Positions 26,029-35,409 of a DNA stretch of 64,000 bases are shown here, one piece after another. The stretch lies in contig NZ_JAYEER010000004.1 of assembly GCF_034653355.1 (NCBI RefSeq), positions 2,666,001 to 2,730,000 of the forward strand, read 5' to 3'. The position numbers and the translations under genes were made by a program. The notes under the pieces are model-generated. The model made no database searches. It was not told the DNA's origin and saw only the letters and a list, made by a program, of their open reading frames with translations. The number at the start of each line of letters is the position of its first letter. Positions within the stretch are counted from its first letter, which is position 1. Source of the DNA: Nitrospirillum sp034653355. Its GTDB lineage: Bacteria; Pseudomonadota; Alphaproteobacteria; Azospirillales; Azospirillaceae.

Positions 26029-26044
26029 TTCAAACTTCGTGCCG
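26029..26044 (-). promoter_or_regulatory. Weak sigma-54-like promoter for amtB
   Basis: On the minus strand CGGCACGAAGTTTGAA aligns with TGGCACG-N4-TTGCA at correct spacing. The -24 GG is present, but the -12 GC is GA. amtB is normally NtrC/sigma-54 dependent, which supports it; the -12 mismatch counts against. Confidence 0.28.
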
Positions 26045-26324
26045 CGATACATCCGAAAGCGGTCCGGCCTGTGGAAGATCGTCGGGGGCGGGATCGATGA
26101 TTAAATTATGGGCGGAAATGGCGGCGGATAGAGAGCGCAAACGCGACAGTGCCCAATTAACGAGCGGAATACCGTCAACACTCGCAATGCCGAAACAGCT
26201 TCATCAAGGCATTAGGGGGAGGGGGCATCAAATATTCGCGTATTTGACGGCAAACTGTGCGGGATTAGCCTAATTTTTAGGCGTAAATGTCGCCCTCGCC
26301 TAACGCGGTGCCGCGAAAGAAGTA

Positions 26325-26387
26325 ACACCGGCGCCACCCCGCCCCGCGACCCTGGGGCAGGGCGGGGAAAGGGGCGGGCGCCGGTGT
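26325..26387 (-). terminator. Large G+C hairpin terminator
   Basis: ACACCGGCGCC (26325-26335) pairs with GGCGCCGGTGT (26377-26387). The enclosed CCCCGCCCC and GGGGCAGGGCGGGG segments can also pair, giving a very stable structure 40 bases after the stop of the 79-residue gene. Confidence 0.6.
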
Positions 26388-26427
26388 CACTGGAAACTCC
26401 AAAAGCCTGGCTGGCAAGAGGCGGCGA

Positions 26428-26667
26428 TTACTCGTCTTCCTCGTCGGCGTCCTGCTCGATCTGGTTGGCCAGGTCGTGCAGCATGTCGACCACGTCCTGG
26501 TGGGTGGTCTCTTCCACCGCCTGATTGACGGCCACCTCGATCATGGCGACCGCGACGTAGGCGGCTAGGGGGCCGGCCTCCTTGAGCGCCGCCTCAAGAT
26601 GCTTTTCCGCGACGCTCAGGGCCTTTTCGAACAGGGCTTCCGCGGTGGAATTGTTGGTGTCGCTCAT
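26428..26667 (-). CDS. Small acidic conserved hypothetical protein
   Basis: 79 residues, ATG preceded by GAAGG. It is almost entirely helical and amphipathic (ALFEKALSVAEKHLEAALKEAG, AAYVAVAMIEVAVNQAVEE) with a very acidic tail (EQDADEEDE). No signal peptide or cysteine is present. I do not recognise it. It diverges from the thioesterase gene and is followed by its own strong hairpin, so it is expressed alone. Confidence 0.7.
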   Translation of the reverse strand: MSDTNNSTAEALFEKALSVAEKHLEAALKEAGPLAAYVAVAMIEVAVNQAVEETTHQDVVDMLHDLANQIEQDADEEDE

Positions 26668-26824
26668 GGCAGACCTTCACTGTGATAATAGGGATGTATG
26701 GGTCAGATGATGGGCAGCTATAGCACCCTTGCCGGGTGCCGTCACGCCGCCCCGCTTGCCAAAGCCCGTTCCATACCCCTAATCCCTGGGGCGAATCCCG
26801 CCCCGTCACAGGAACTTAACGCCC

Positions 26825-27292
26825 GTGTCCGTTTCCACCCAGCCTCCGCAAGCCTCCAGCGACGCGGCCGACCTGCCTTTCGACCTGGCCGCCGCCGCCA
26901 GCTATCGCTTCTGGACGGATGAACGTGTGCGTTTCAACGACCTGGATCCGGTGGGCCACGTCAACAACAACGCCTTCGGGGTCTATTTTGAATCGGGCCG
27001 CGTGGCGCTGCACCAGGCCTTGCGGGACAAGGCGCGTTTCGACGGACACGCCATCGTGATGCGCAAGATCACCATCGACTACCTGGCGGAGATCACTTAC
27101 CCCAACGCGGTGCGCGTCGGTACCCGCCTGGCGCGCCTGGGCCGCACCTCCTGGACCACGGCCAGCGCGCTGTTTGTCGGCACGCGCTGCCACGCCACCG
27201 CCCTGTCGGTTTCCGTCCTGGTGGATGCCGGCAGCCACCGCCCTGCCCCCATCCCCGACGATCTGCGCCCTGTCATGGAGAGCTTCCTGTGA
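26825..27292 (+). CDS. 4HBT-type acyl-CoA thioesterase
   Basis: 155 residues from a GTG start with AGGAA upstream. The hot-dog fold signature VRFNDLDPVGHVNNNAFGVYFE includes the catalytic Asp of the 4-hydroxybenzoyl-CoA thioesterase class. MRKITIDYLAEITYPNAVRVGTRLARLG is the second family block. It hydrolyses an acyl-CoA thioester; the substrate is unknown. Its last four bases (GTGA) overlap the start of the next gene, so the two are co-translated. Confidence 0.87.
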   Translation: MSVSTQPPQASSDAADLPFDLAAAASYRFWTDERVRFNDLDPVGHVNNNAFGVYFESGRVALHQALRDKARFDGHAIVMRKITIDYLAEITYPNAVRVGTRLARLGRTSWTTASALFVGTRCHATALSVSVLVDAGSHRPAPIPDDLRPVMESFL

Positions 27293-28680
27293 GCCGCCGT
27301 CCCTCCCCCGCGCGCGGCAAGCCTTCCGCTGGCCGCCACCAGTCCCGCCGCCCCGGCGCGCATCCCACTGGACGCCCGCCGGTGGAACCGCCCATCGGCG
27401 GGCCCATCGAGATCACGGTGGAAAGCGTGGGCGCGCTGGGTGACGGCGTCGCCCACTGGCAGGAGCCTTACGGGCCGAACCACCGCCTGTTCGTGCCCCA
27501 GACCCTGGTGGGCGACCGGCTGATGGTGCGCTTCGCCCAGCAGCGTGGCGTGGGCTGGCTGGTGGAACCGGTGTCGCTGCTGGCCGAGGGGCCGGGCCGG
27601 GCCGAGCCGGCGTGCGGGCATTTCGGCACCTGCGGCGGCTGCACCCTGCAGCACATGGACGCCGACACCTACGGCGCCTGGAAGGTGGAGCAGCTGCGCC
27701 ACGCGCTCAGCCGCGCCGGCGTCACCGACCCTCCCATGGCCCCTCTGGTGCGCACACCGCCCCATGCCCGCCGTCGCGCCGTGCTGGCCGCCGCCCGCCG
27801 GGGCCGGCGCCTGTGGCTGGGCTTCAACGAGCGCGCCAGCCACCGCCTGGTGGACATCGAGGAATGCACGGTGCTGGCGCCGCGCCTGATGGCGCTGGTC
27901 GCGCCGTTGCGCGCCCTGCTGCTGGAGCTGCTGCCGGATGAGCATACGCTGGACGTGGCGCTGACCCTGCTGGACGACGGACCGGACGTCCTGCTGGTGG
28001 GACTGCCGCAGCCGGACCTGAACGCCTTGGAAAAGCTGGGCGCCTTCGCCGAGGCGCACGACCTGACCCGCCTCACCTGGTCCAAGCGGCCAGGCGCGCC
28101 AGTGGAGCCCATCGCGCTCCGCCGCACCGGCGTGGTGCGCTTCGGTCCGGTGGCGGTGTCGCCCGCCCCCGGTTCCTTCCTGCAGGCCAGCGCCGAGGGC
28201 GAGGCCGCGCTGGTGGCCGAGGCCCTGGCGGGGGCGAAGGGCGCGGCCAGGGTAGCCGACCTTTTCGCCGGCAGTGGCACCCTGACCTTCCCCCTGTCCA
28301 CCCTGGCGCCGGTGCACGCGGTGGAGGGCGACGGTGTCGCCATCACGGCGCTGGAGGCGGCGGCCCGCGCCGCCGGTGGCGGCCATCCCGTGACCGTCGA
28401 ACGCCGCGACCTGTTCAAGGAACCATTGTCCCCGGCTGAGCTGTCGGCCTACCAGGCGGTGGTGTTCGATCCGCCGCGCGCCGGGGCCGCGTCCCAGGCG
28501 GCGGCGCTGGCGGCCTCGTCCGTGCCGGTGGTGGTCGCCGTCTCCTGCAACCCGGTCAGCTTCGCCCGCGACGCCGCCCTGCTGCTGGGTGGCGGCTATG
28601 TCCTGGACCGGCTGGTGCCGGTGGACCAGTTCCTGTGGTCCCCCCACCTGGAGGTCGCGGCCCGTTTCCGCCGGGGGTGA
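27289..28680 (+). CDS. 23S rRNA m5U methyltransferase-type enzyme (RlmD/RumA family)
   Basis: 463 residues from a GTG overlapping the thioesterase stop. After a basic, disordered ~35-residue leader comes a TRAM-like segment (ITVESVGALGDGVAHW), then the iron-sulfur cluster Cys set (Cys109, Cys115, Cys118 in CGHFGTCGGC, and Cys193 in IEECTVL). The Rossmann SAM site is VADLFAGSGTLTFPLS, the DPPRAGA motif follows, and the nucleophile is the Cys of VSCNP. The family methylates U in 23S rRNA or tRNA; which position is not certain here. Confidence 0.9.
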   Translation: MSRRPSPARGKPSAGRHQSRRPGAHPTGRPPVEPPIGGPIEITVESVGALGDGVAHWQEPYGPNHRLFVPQTLVGDRLMVRFAQQRGVGWLVEPVSLLAEGPGRAEPACGHFGTCGGCTLQHMDADTYGAWKVEQLRHALSRAGVTDPPMAPLVRTPPHARRRAVLAAARRGRRLWLGFNERASHRLVDIEECTVLAPRLMALVAPLRALLLELLPDEHTLDVALTLLDDGPDVLLVGLPQPDLNALEKLGAFAEAHDLTRLTWSKRPGAPVEPIALRRTGVVRFGPVAVSPAPGSFLQASAEGEAALVAEALAGAKGAARVADLFAGSGTLTFPLSTLAPVHAVEGDGVAITALEAAARAAGGGHPVTVERRDLFKEPLSPAELSAYQAVVFDPPRAGAASQAAALAASSVPVVVAVSCNPVSFARDAALLLGGGYVLDRLVPVDQFLWSPHLEVAARFRRG

Positions 28681-28805
28681 TGTGCACATGCCACGCTGGC
28701 GCCAAAGGTGTGGATAGGGCGCGCATGTGGCGATGCGGGGGTGGGCGGGGCGTGCTATAAACCCTGCCCCCATAGTCGCAATACAGAAGCGAGTCCGGCA
28801 GTCCC

Positions 28806-28997
28806 ATGAGCAAGGCGCTTGAGATCCTGAAGTCCTACGCCCCGGCCACGGTGGCGGAGGAGAACGTTCTGAACGACATCCTGGACCGGCTGGGCCGCCG
28901 GACGCTGGACGCCGACGCCGCGGTGGAACAGATCATCGAACGCCTGGACTGGCCCCTGGACCGGGCCGCCGCCGAGGTGGACGCGTATCTGGAATAG
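28806..28997 (+). CDS. Small helical hypothetical protein
   Basis: 63 residues, charged and helical (SKALEILKSYAPATVAEENVLNDILDRLGRR, then AVEQIIERLDWPLDRAAAEVDAYLE). Third-position G+C preference looks like that of a real gene. There is no clear Shine-Dalgarno site and no recognised domain. It lies between the RNA methyltransferase and the convergent NAD regulator. The bases just after its stop (29013-29034) resemble the tail of the dispersed repeat. Confidence 0.6.
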   Translation: MSKALEILKSYAPATVAEENVLNDILDRLGRRTLDADAAVEQIIERLDWPLDRAAAEVDAYLE

Positions 28998-29035
28998 TTC
29001 CTCAAACGTCCGCGCTTGAGGCGAACCAATAAACA

Positions 29036-30160
29036 TTACTCGGTAATGCGGATGGTCGGGAGCCCGACCCCGGCGGCGGCGCGTTCGCGCAGGATTTCGC
29101 GGCGGAAGCGGTAGAGTTCGGCGGGGCGGCCGCCGGTGCGCACTTCCAGGGCGCCCGTCGGTTCCACCAGGCCGCCGGCGATCAGCAGGCGGCGGAAGTT
29201 CTGCTTGTGCAGGCGCACGCCGGACAGCGCCTCCACCAGGCGCTGCAGCTGGAACAGGGTGAACTGCGGCGGCAGCAGGTCGAACACCACCGGCCGGTAT
29301 TTCAGCTTGCCCCGTACCCGGCCCAGGGCCGCCGCCAGGATGCGGCGGTTGTCCTGCGCCATGGGGATGCCGGTGGCGGCCAGGACGTCGGGCTGCATCG
29401 GGCCGGACCACAGGCCGGCCACGTCGGCCGGCAGCTTGCCGTTCTGCGCCAGGCGGGCCAGCACGGCGCGGTCGCGTGGCGCCTCCGCCACCAGGCCCGC
29501 CTCGTACAGCAACTCATACCGCTCCAGCACCCGTTCATAGTCCCAGGCGTCGTCGTCGCGGCTGAAGGTGGTGTGCACCCGGTCGCGACGCAGGGCCGCC
29601 AGCTCCGGGTCCTGCGCCGCGTCATGGGCGGCCCAGCGCTCCAGCGCTGGCAGCAGGGTGCGGGCGATCATGGCCGGCCGGCCGTCGCGCCAATCCTCCC
29701 ACGGGAAATAGCTGTACCAGTCGTGCCATTCGGCGGCGCCCGAGCCCGACAGCGGCGCCTCGCGCGTCAGCGCGATATAGCCGACGGAAACGACGCGGGC
29801 GTCGCCGTCCACCTCACGCAGATCGCGGTAGCGGTCGCCGAAGGTGTACAGCTGCTCCACATAGCCCAGGGGCAGGCCCGTCAGCTCGGTCACCCAGCGG
29901 CGCAGGCCCTGCTCCAGCGTGCGGTGGCGTTCGGGCGCGAAGGGGCCGAAGGGGAGGGCGTCCCAGTCGCCGCTGGCCTGCTGCTGCGGCGTCGCCAGGT
30001 CGTGGGTCAGGCGGCGCACCACCAGCACGCGCGGCACCTCCCGCGTCACCGCCACGATCACGGCGGTGAGGCCGATGGAGGCGCGCTCCGCCGACGGCGC
30101 GGCCGAAGAAGGGGCAACGAGGGCCTGACTGGCCGGGGTGGGCTGCCGGTCGCTGGTCAC
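29036..30160 (-). CDS. NadQ/NrtR-like NAD-biosynthesis regulator (Nudix fold + winged helix)
   Basis: 374 residues from a GTG at 30160 with GGGAG upstream; the open frame continues further upstream without a better start. Residues ~25-180 are a Nudix-like domain (LTAVIVAVTREVPRVLVVRR, GYVEQLYTFGDRYRD) in which a complete Nudix box is not evident, so it probably senses rather than hydrolyses NAD-related ligands. The C-terminal part has a winged helix (FTLFQLQRLVEALSG, LHKQNFRRLLIAGGLVEPTG). The family represses NAD synthesis genes. It diverges from the NAD-dependent glutamate dehydrogenase gene, across a gap holding a perfect palindrome. Confidence 0.82.
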   Translation of the reverse strand: MTSDRQPTPASQALVAPSSAAPSAERASIGLTAVIVAVTREVPRVLVVRRLTHDLATPQQQASGDWDALPFGPFAPERHRTLEQGLRRWVTELTGLPLGYVEQLYTFGDRYRDLREVDGDARVVSVGYIALTREAPLSGSGAAEWHDWYSYFPWEDWRDGRPAMIARTLLPALERWAAHDAAQDPELAALRRDRVHTTFSRDDDAWDYERVLERYELLYEAGLVAEAPRDRAVLARLAQNGKLPADVAGLWSGPMQPDVLAATGIPMAQDNRRILAAALGRVRGKLKYRPVVFDLLPPQFTLFQLQRLVEALSGVRLHKQNFRRLLIAGGLVEPTGALEVRTGGRPAELYRFRREILRERAAAGVGLPTIRITE

Positions 30161-30295
30161 GAGTCTCCCGCCAAATCTGTTTTCTGGGCACCTTTTCCGG
30201 CCCCGGGACGGAGGCCGGTCCCGGGGCGCGACAGAATGTGTTGTCCGAGACGCTTTTGACAGCAAGAGAAAGTTCACGGGCGCCTGTTAAAAGAC

Positions 30296-30313
30296 GACAA
30301 TCTGCTTATTGTC
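30296..30313. promoter_or_regulatory. Perfect palindrome between the NAD regulator and NAD-GDH genes
   Basis: GACAAT-CTGCTT-ATTGTC, a perfect 6-6-6 inverted repeat, lies in the 282-base divergent promoter region, 136 bases from the regulator start and 130 bases from the dehydrogenase start. It is a strong candidate for the regulator's binding site. Confidence 0.5.
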
Positions 30314-30442
30314 CTAAGCCGCAGGATGCCGCTTCGTTTCCCCACCGCGATTTGCCTATGGTATGCCCCGCGAATTAACGGGCCGGCCGCCGTGTGGGAA
30401 CCACATGTCGTGAGGGAAGGTCCGACTTCGGGAGAGAGACCC

Positions 30443-33400
30443 ATGGCGCTCAAAGCAGAACAGCGCAAATCCGAACTGACCGAGCAGATCGCCGCCAAGG
30501 TGCGGGATCGCCTGTCTCGGGAAAAGGCCGCCACGGCGGAACGTTTCGTCCGGCAGTTCTACGCCAACGTGCCCCCTGACGACATCCTGCGCAGCAGCAG
30601 CGACGAGCTGTACGGCGCCGCCATCGCCATGTGGCAGTTCGGCGCCGCGCGCAAGGGCGGCACCGCCCAGGTGCGGGTCTGCAATCCCAAGGTGGAGCAG
30701 GATGGCTGGCACGCCCCCCACACGGTGGTGGAGATCGTCAATGACGACATGCCCTTCCTGGTGGACAGCGTCTCGGCGGAACTGAACCGCCACGGCCTGA
30801 CGGTGCACCTGGTGATCCACCCGGTGGTGAAGGTGAAACGCGACGCCGACGGCCGCCTGGTCGAGCTGTACGAGCCGCACGCCGCCCCCGCCGACGCCAG
30901 GGCCGAAAGCTTCATGCATGTGGAGGTCGACCAGCAGACCTCGCCCGAACTGTTGGAAAAGGTCCGCGCCGGCCTGGTGCGCGTCCTGGCGGACGTGCGC
31001 GCCGCCGTGGAGGATTTCGAGGCCATGCGCCGGCGTGTGGCCGAGACCATCGACGAGTCGCGGAAGAGCAGTCGGACCCTGGACGCCGCCGAGGTGGCGG
31101 AGGGCGTGGATTTCCTGCGCTGGATCGATGACGACCACTTCATCTTCCTCGGCGTGCGCGAGTACCGCTTCGGCAAGGAGGATGGCCAGGACACGCTGGA
31201 CATCCTGACCGGCGCCGGCCTGGGCATTCTGCGCGATGACGAGGTCTCGGTCTTCGACGGCTTGCGCTACTTCTCCCAGCTGCCGCCGGACGTGCGCGCC
31301 TTCGTGCGCCAGCCGCGCGCCATCATGGTGACCAAGGCCAACAAGGATTCGACCGTCCATCGCCCGGCGCCGCTGGACGCCGTGATGGTGAAGCTGTTCG
31401 ACGACAAGGGCGTGGAGATCGGCGAGCGGCTGTTCGTCGGCCTCTTCACCTCCGTCGCCTACAACCGGGCGGCGCGGGAGATCCCCTACCTGCGCCAGAA
31501 GGTGAACCGGGCGCTGGAGCGGGCGGGCTTCGACAAGTCCAGCCACGACGGCAAGGCCTTGCTGCACATCCTGGAGACCTATCCCCGGGATGAGCTGTTC
31601 CAGACCAGCGATGACGAGCTGTTCGACATCGCCATGGGCGTGCTGCACCTGCAGGACCGCCAGCGCGTGGCCCTGTTCGTGCGCAAGGATCCGTTCGAAC
31701 GCTTCGTCAGCGCCCTGATCTACGTCCCCCGGGACCGCTACGACACCGATCTGCGCCTGAAGCTGCAGGGCATCCTGGAGGCGGCGTTCGAGGGCAAGAC
31801 GACGCAATACCATGTGATGCTGTCGGAAAGCGCGCTGGCCCGCGCCCACATCATCATCCAGACCACCCCCGGCAAGGTGCCCGACTACGACGTCCGCGAC
31901 GTCGAGGAGACCCTGATCGAGGCGGCGCGCGGCTGGGGTGAACGCCTGCAGCAGGCCCTGGTCGACGCCAAGGGTGAGGAGGTCGGGCTGCGGCTGGCCC
32001 GCCGCTATCGCCGCGGCACCCTGGCCGAGGGCTACCGCGAGATCTACAGCCCCGAAGCCGCCGTGATGGATATCGAGCGGCTGGAGGCGGTGGCGGCCAC
32101 GGGGCGGATCGCGCTCAATCTGCACCGCCCGGTGGAGGCGGAGCCGCACGAGCTGTTCTTCAAGGTCTACCATGACGACACGCCTGTGCAGTTGTCCCAG
32201 GCCCTGCCCATGCTGGAGGATCTGGGCCTGAAGATCCTGGCGGAGGGCGGCCCGCACGAGGTGCGCCTGCCCGGCCGCGAGAAGTCCATCTGGATCCAGG
32301 ACTTCGAGATGAAGATGGCCAACGGCCAGGCCGTCGAGCTGGACGCGGTGAAGGAGGCGTTCGAGGACGCCTTCATGCGCGTCTGGACCGGCGAGGCCCA
32401 GACCGACGGCTTCAACAAGCTGGTGCTGGGCGCCGGCTTGGCCTGGCGCGACGTCACCATGGTGCGCGCCTACGCCAAGTACCTGCGCCAGGCCCGCTTC
32501 GACTTCTCCCAATCCTATATCGAGGACACGCTGGCGGCCCACGTGGGCATCACCAAGCTGCTGGTGCGCCTGTTCCACCTGGCCCACGACCCGGCCATCC
32601 TGGCCAAGCTGGGCCGGGAAGAGGTGGACAGCCAGCGCATGGGCCTGGTGGTGGAGATCGACCACGCCCTGGACCAGGTCACCAACCTGGACGAGGACCG
32701 CATCCTGCGCCGGATGCTGAACCTCATCCGCTCGACCTTGCGCACCAACTTCTTCCAGAAGGGCGCCGACGGCCAGCCCAAGGCCTACCTGTCGTTCAAG
32801 CTGGACAGCCGGTCCATCGACGACCTGCCGCTGCCCCGGCCCATGGTGGAAATCTGGGTCTACAGCCCCCGGGTCGAGGCTGTGCATCTGCGCGGTGGCA
32901 AGGTGGCGCGCGGCGGCATCCGCTGGTCCGACCGCAAGGAGGATTTCCGCACCGAGATCCTGGGCCTGATCAAGGCGCAGATGGTGAAGAACGCCGTCAT
33001 CGTGCCCATGGGCTCCAAGGGCGGCTTCGTGGTGAAGAACCCGCCGCCGGCCTCGGCCGGGCGCGAGGCCGCGCTGGCCGAAGGCGTCGAGTGCTACAAG
33101 ACCATGATGCGCGGCCTGCTGGACATCACCGACAATCTGGTGAAGGGCCAGGTGGTGCCGCCCCAGGACGTGGTGCGCCTGGACGGCGACGACCCCTACC
33201 TGGTGGTGGCGGCCGACAAGGGCACGGCCACCTTCTCCGACATCGCCAACGGGGTCAGCCGCGACTATGGCTTCTGGCTGGACGACGCCTTCGCCTCCGG
33301 CGGATCGGCCGGCTATGACCACAAGAAGATGGGCATCACCGCCCGCGGCGCGTGGGAGGCGGTGAAGCGCCACTTCCGTGAGCTGGGCCGCGACTGCCAG

Positions 33401-35302
33401 ACCCAGGACTTCACCGTCGTGGGCGTGGGCGACATGTCGGGCGACGTGTTCGGCAACGGCATGCTGCTGTCCAAGCACATCCGCCTGGTGGCCGCCTTCG
33501 ATCACCGCCACATCTTCCTGGACCCCAACCCGGATGCGGCCGGCAGCTGGGAAGAGCGCAAGCGCATGTTCGATCTGCCACGCTCCTCCTGGGCGGACTA
33601 TGACCAGTCCAAGCTGTCCCCAGGCGGTGGCATCTTCGAGCGCGGGGCCAAGTCCGTCCCGCTGTCGCCCGAGGTGCGCGCGGCCCTGGGTATTTCGGCT
33701 GAACGCCTGACCCCGGCCGAGCTGATGCAGGCCATCCTGAAGGCGGATGTGGACCTGCTGTGGCTGGGGGGCATCGGCACCTATGTGAAGGCCGGGGGTG
33801 AGACCAACGCCGAGGTGGGCGACAAGGCCAACGACGCCCTGCGCATCGACGGCCGCCAAGTCCGCGCCAAGGTGGTGGGCGAGGGCGCCAACCTGGGCTT
33901 CACCCAGCGCGGCCGCATCGAGGCGGCGCAGGCCGGCGTGCGGCTCAACACCGACGCCATCGACAACTCAGCCGGCGTCGACACCTCGGACCATGAGGTC
34001 AACATCAAGATCCTGCTGCGCGACGTGATGGACAAGGGCAGCATGACCCTGCCCCAGCGCGATGCGCTGCTGGCCACCATGACCGACGACGTGGCGGAGC
34101 TGGTGCTGGCCGACAACTACCAGCAGACCCAGGCCCTCTCCATCGACGAGGCGGTGGCGCCGGACACGCTGGACGACCTGGCCCGCCTCATGCGGCTCAT
34201 GGAAAAGGCGGGCAAGCTGAACCGCGCCATCGAGTTCCTGCCGACGGATGAGGAGGTGTCGCTGCGCGCCCAGGCCCGCCGCGGCCTGACGCGACCGGAA
34301 ACAGCGGTGCTGCTGGCCTATGCCAAGATCGACCTGTACGACAAGCTGCTGAACTCCGACCTGCCGGACGATGCCAAGATGGCGGCGGACCTGGTGGAGT
34401 ACTTCCCGGAAAGCCTGCAGCGGCAGTATCCGCAGGCCGTGGCCGGCCACCAGCTGCGCCGCGAGATCATCGCCACCGTGGCCACCAACAGCATGGTGAA
34501 CCGCGTCGGCCCCAGCTTCGTGGCCGAGATGGTGGAACAGACCGGCTTGGGTGAGGCAGACGTCGCCCGCGCCTACCACATCGCCCGCGACGCCTATGGC
34601 CTGCCGGAGGTGTGGAAGGCCATCGACGCCCTGGACAATCAGGTCCCGGCGGCCACCCAGGCGGCCATGGGCCTGGCCACGCGCCGCCTGCTGCGCCGCG
34701 CCGTGCCCTGGACCCTGCTGAACAGCACCCACCCCTTGGACATGGCGGCCGGCATCGCCCGCCTGGGGCCGGCGGTGAAGGTGCTGTCCAAGGCGCTGGC
34801 CGACATCCTGTCGCCTGACGCCGCCGCTGACCTGGCCGCCAAGAAAGAGGAGCTGGAGCAGGCCGGCGTGCCGGCCGAGCTGGCCCATCACGTGGCGGCC
34901 CTGTCCGCCCTGGGGGCCGCCACCGACATCAGCCAGATCGCGGTGGAGACCAACCGGGGGGTGGAGACGGTCGCGGCCGTCCACTTCGCGCTGGGCGAAC
35001 GGCTGGGCTTCGACTGGCTGCGCGGCCGGGCGGAGGCGGTGAAGACCACCACCCACTGGCAGCGCCAGGCCCTGGGCGCCATCATTGATGACCTCTACGG
35101 CCTGCAGGGCCGCCTGGCGGCTCGGGTGCTGGTGGGCGAGGGCGACGATGCGACCGCCCTGATCGACGGCTGGCTGGCCGCCAAATCCGGTCCGCTGGAC
35201 CGTATCCAGTCCCTGCTGGCCGAACTGCGCGGTGTGGCGCATCTGGACGTGGCCATGCTGGCCGTGGCCACCCGCCAGCTGCGCGGCCTCACCGCCGGCT
35301 GA
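30443..35302 (+). CDS. gdhZ: NAD-specific glutamate dehydrogenase, large (GdhZ/GDH2) type
   Basis: 1,619 residues from the ATG at 30443 (GGGAGAGA upstream), the usual length for this family. The N-terminal ~700 residues carry ACT-like regulatory repeats (FLVDSVSAELNRHGLTVHLVIHPV). The catalytic part starts near residue 800, with LRGGKVARGGIRWSDRKEDFRTE and the substrate-lysine motif KNAVIVPMGSKGGFVVK. The dinucleotide-binding part includes TVVGVGDMSGDVFGNGML. It deaminates glutamate to 2-oxoglutarate and ammonia with NAD+ in the cytoplasm, for use of amino acids as carbon and nitrogen source. It stands alone, with a perfect hairpin after the stop. Confidence 0.96.
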   Translation: MALKAEQRKSELTEQIAAKVRDRLSREKAATAERFVRQFYANVPPDDILRSSSDELYGAAIAMWQFGAARKGGTAQVRVCNPKVEQDGWHAPHTVVEIVNDDMPFLVDSVSAELNRHGLTVHLVIHPVVKVKRDADGRLVELYEPHAAPADARAESFMHVEVDQQTSPELLEKVRAGLVRVLADVRAAVEDFEAMRRRVAETIDESRKSSRTLDAAEVAEGVDFLRWIDDDHFIFLGVREYRFGKEDGQDTLDILTGAGLGILRDDEVSVFDGLRYFSQLPPDVRAFVRQPRAIMVTKANKDSTVHRPAPLDAVMVKLFDDKGVEIGERLFVGLFTSVAYNRAAREIPYLRQKVNRALERAGFDKSSHDGKALLHILETYPRDELFQTSDDELFDIAMGVLHLQDRQRVALFVRKDPFERFVSALIYVPRDRYDTDLRLKLQGILEAAFEGKTTQYHVMLSESALARAHIIIQTTPGKVPDYDVRDVEETLIEAARGWGERLQQALVDAKGEEVGLRLARRYRRGTLAEGYREIYSPEAAVMDIERLEAVAATGRIALNLHRPVEAEPHELFFKVYHDDTPVQLSQALPMLEDLGLKILAEGGPHEVRLPGREKSIWIQDFEMKMANGQAVELDAVKEAFEDAFMRVWTGEAQTDGFNKLVLGAGLAWRDVTMVRAYAKYLRQARFDFSQSYIEDTLAAHVGITKLLVRLFHLAHDPAILAKLGREEVDSQRMGLVVEIDHALDQVTNLDEDRILRRMLNLIRSTLRTNFFQKGADGQPKAYLSFKLDSRSIDDLPLPRPMVEIWVYSPRVEAVHLRGGKVARGGIRWSDRKEDFRTEILGLIKAQMVKNAVIVPMGSKGGFVVKNPPPASAGREAALAEGVECYKTMMRGLLDITDNLVKGQVVPPQDVVRLDGDDPYLVVAADKGTATFSDIANGVSRDYGFWLDDAFASGGSAGYDHKKMGITARGAWEAVKRHFRELGRDCQTQDFTVVGVGDMSGDVFGNGMLLSKHIRLVAAFDHRHIFLDPNPDAAGSWEERKRMFDLPRSSWADYDQSKLSPGGGIFERGAKSVPLSPEVRAALGISAERLTPAELMQAILKADVDLLWLGGIGTYVKAGGETNAEVGDKANDALRIDGRQVRAKVVGEGANLGFTQRGRIEAAQAGVRLNTDAIDNSAGVDTSDHEVNIKILLRDVMDKGSMTLPQRDALLATMTDDVAELVLADNYQQTQALSIDEAVAPDTLDDLARLMRLMEKAGKLNRAIEFLPTDEEVSLRAQARRGLTRPETAVLLAYAKIDLYDKLLNSDLPDDAKMAADLVEYFPESLQRQYPQAVAGHQLRREIIATVATNSMVNRVGPSFVAEMVEQTGLGEADVARAYHIARDAYGLPEVWKAIDALDNQVPAATQAAMGLATRRLLRRAVPWTLLNSTHPLDMAAGIARLGPAVKVLSKALADILSPDAAADLAAKKEELEQAGVPAELAHHVAALSALGAATDISQIAVETNRGVETVAAVHFALGERLGFDWLRGRAEAVKTTTHWQRQALGAIIDDLYGLQGRLAARVLVGEGDDATALIDGWLAAKSGPLDRIQSLLAELRGVAHLDVAMLAVATRQLRGLTAG

Positions 35303-35317
35303 TCGGCTCGCGATTAT

Positions 35318-35348
35318 CAGCGGCATGGGGCTTGTCCCCATGCCGCTG
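35318..35348 (+). terminator. Perfect hairpin after gdhZ
   Basis: CAGCGGCATGGGG (35318-35330) pairs perfectly with CCCCATGCCGCTG (35336-35348), loop CTTGT. There is no U tract; probable terminator or mRNA 3' stabiliser. Confidence 0.6.
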
Positions 35349-35409
35349 TAGCTCGCAAGTGCGTGCGCCGGACCTTTCCGGGAAGCGTCAGCGGACTGGA
35401 AAGGGAGGA

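Larger units (their letters stand above)
25946..26427. other. Upstream region of amtB, ~480 bases
   Basis: No gene is seen. It contains a weak sigma-54-like site (26029-26044), an A+T-rich stretch from ~26090 to 26300, a GCCTAA-N3-TTAGGC palindrome (26268-26282) that could be an operator, and a large terminator hairpin (26325-26387) belonging to the gene on the right. Confidence 0.55.

Noticed and set aside
30356..33859. A very long open frame antisense to the glutamate dehydrogenase gene
   Set aside because: Its translation is His/Gln/Val/Leu-biased and low in complexity, as expected from the reverse frame of a G+C-rich gene. The sense strand encodes a complete known enzyme.
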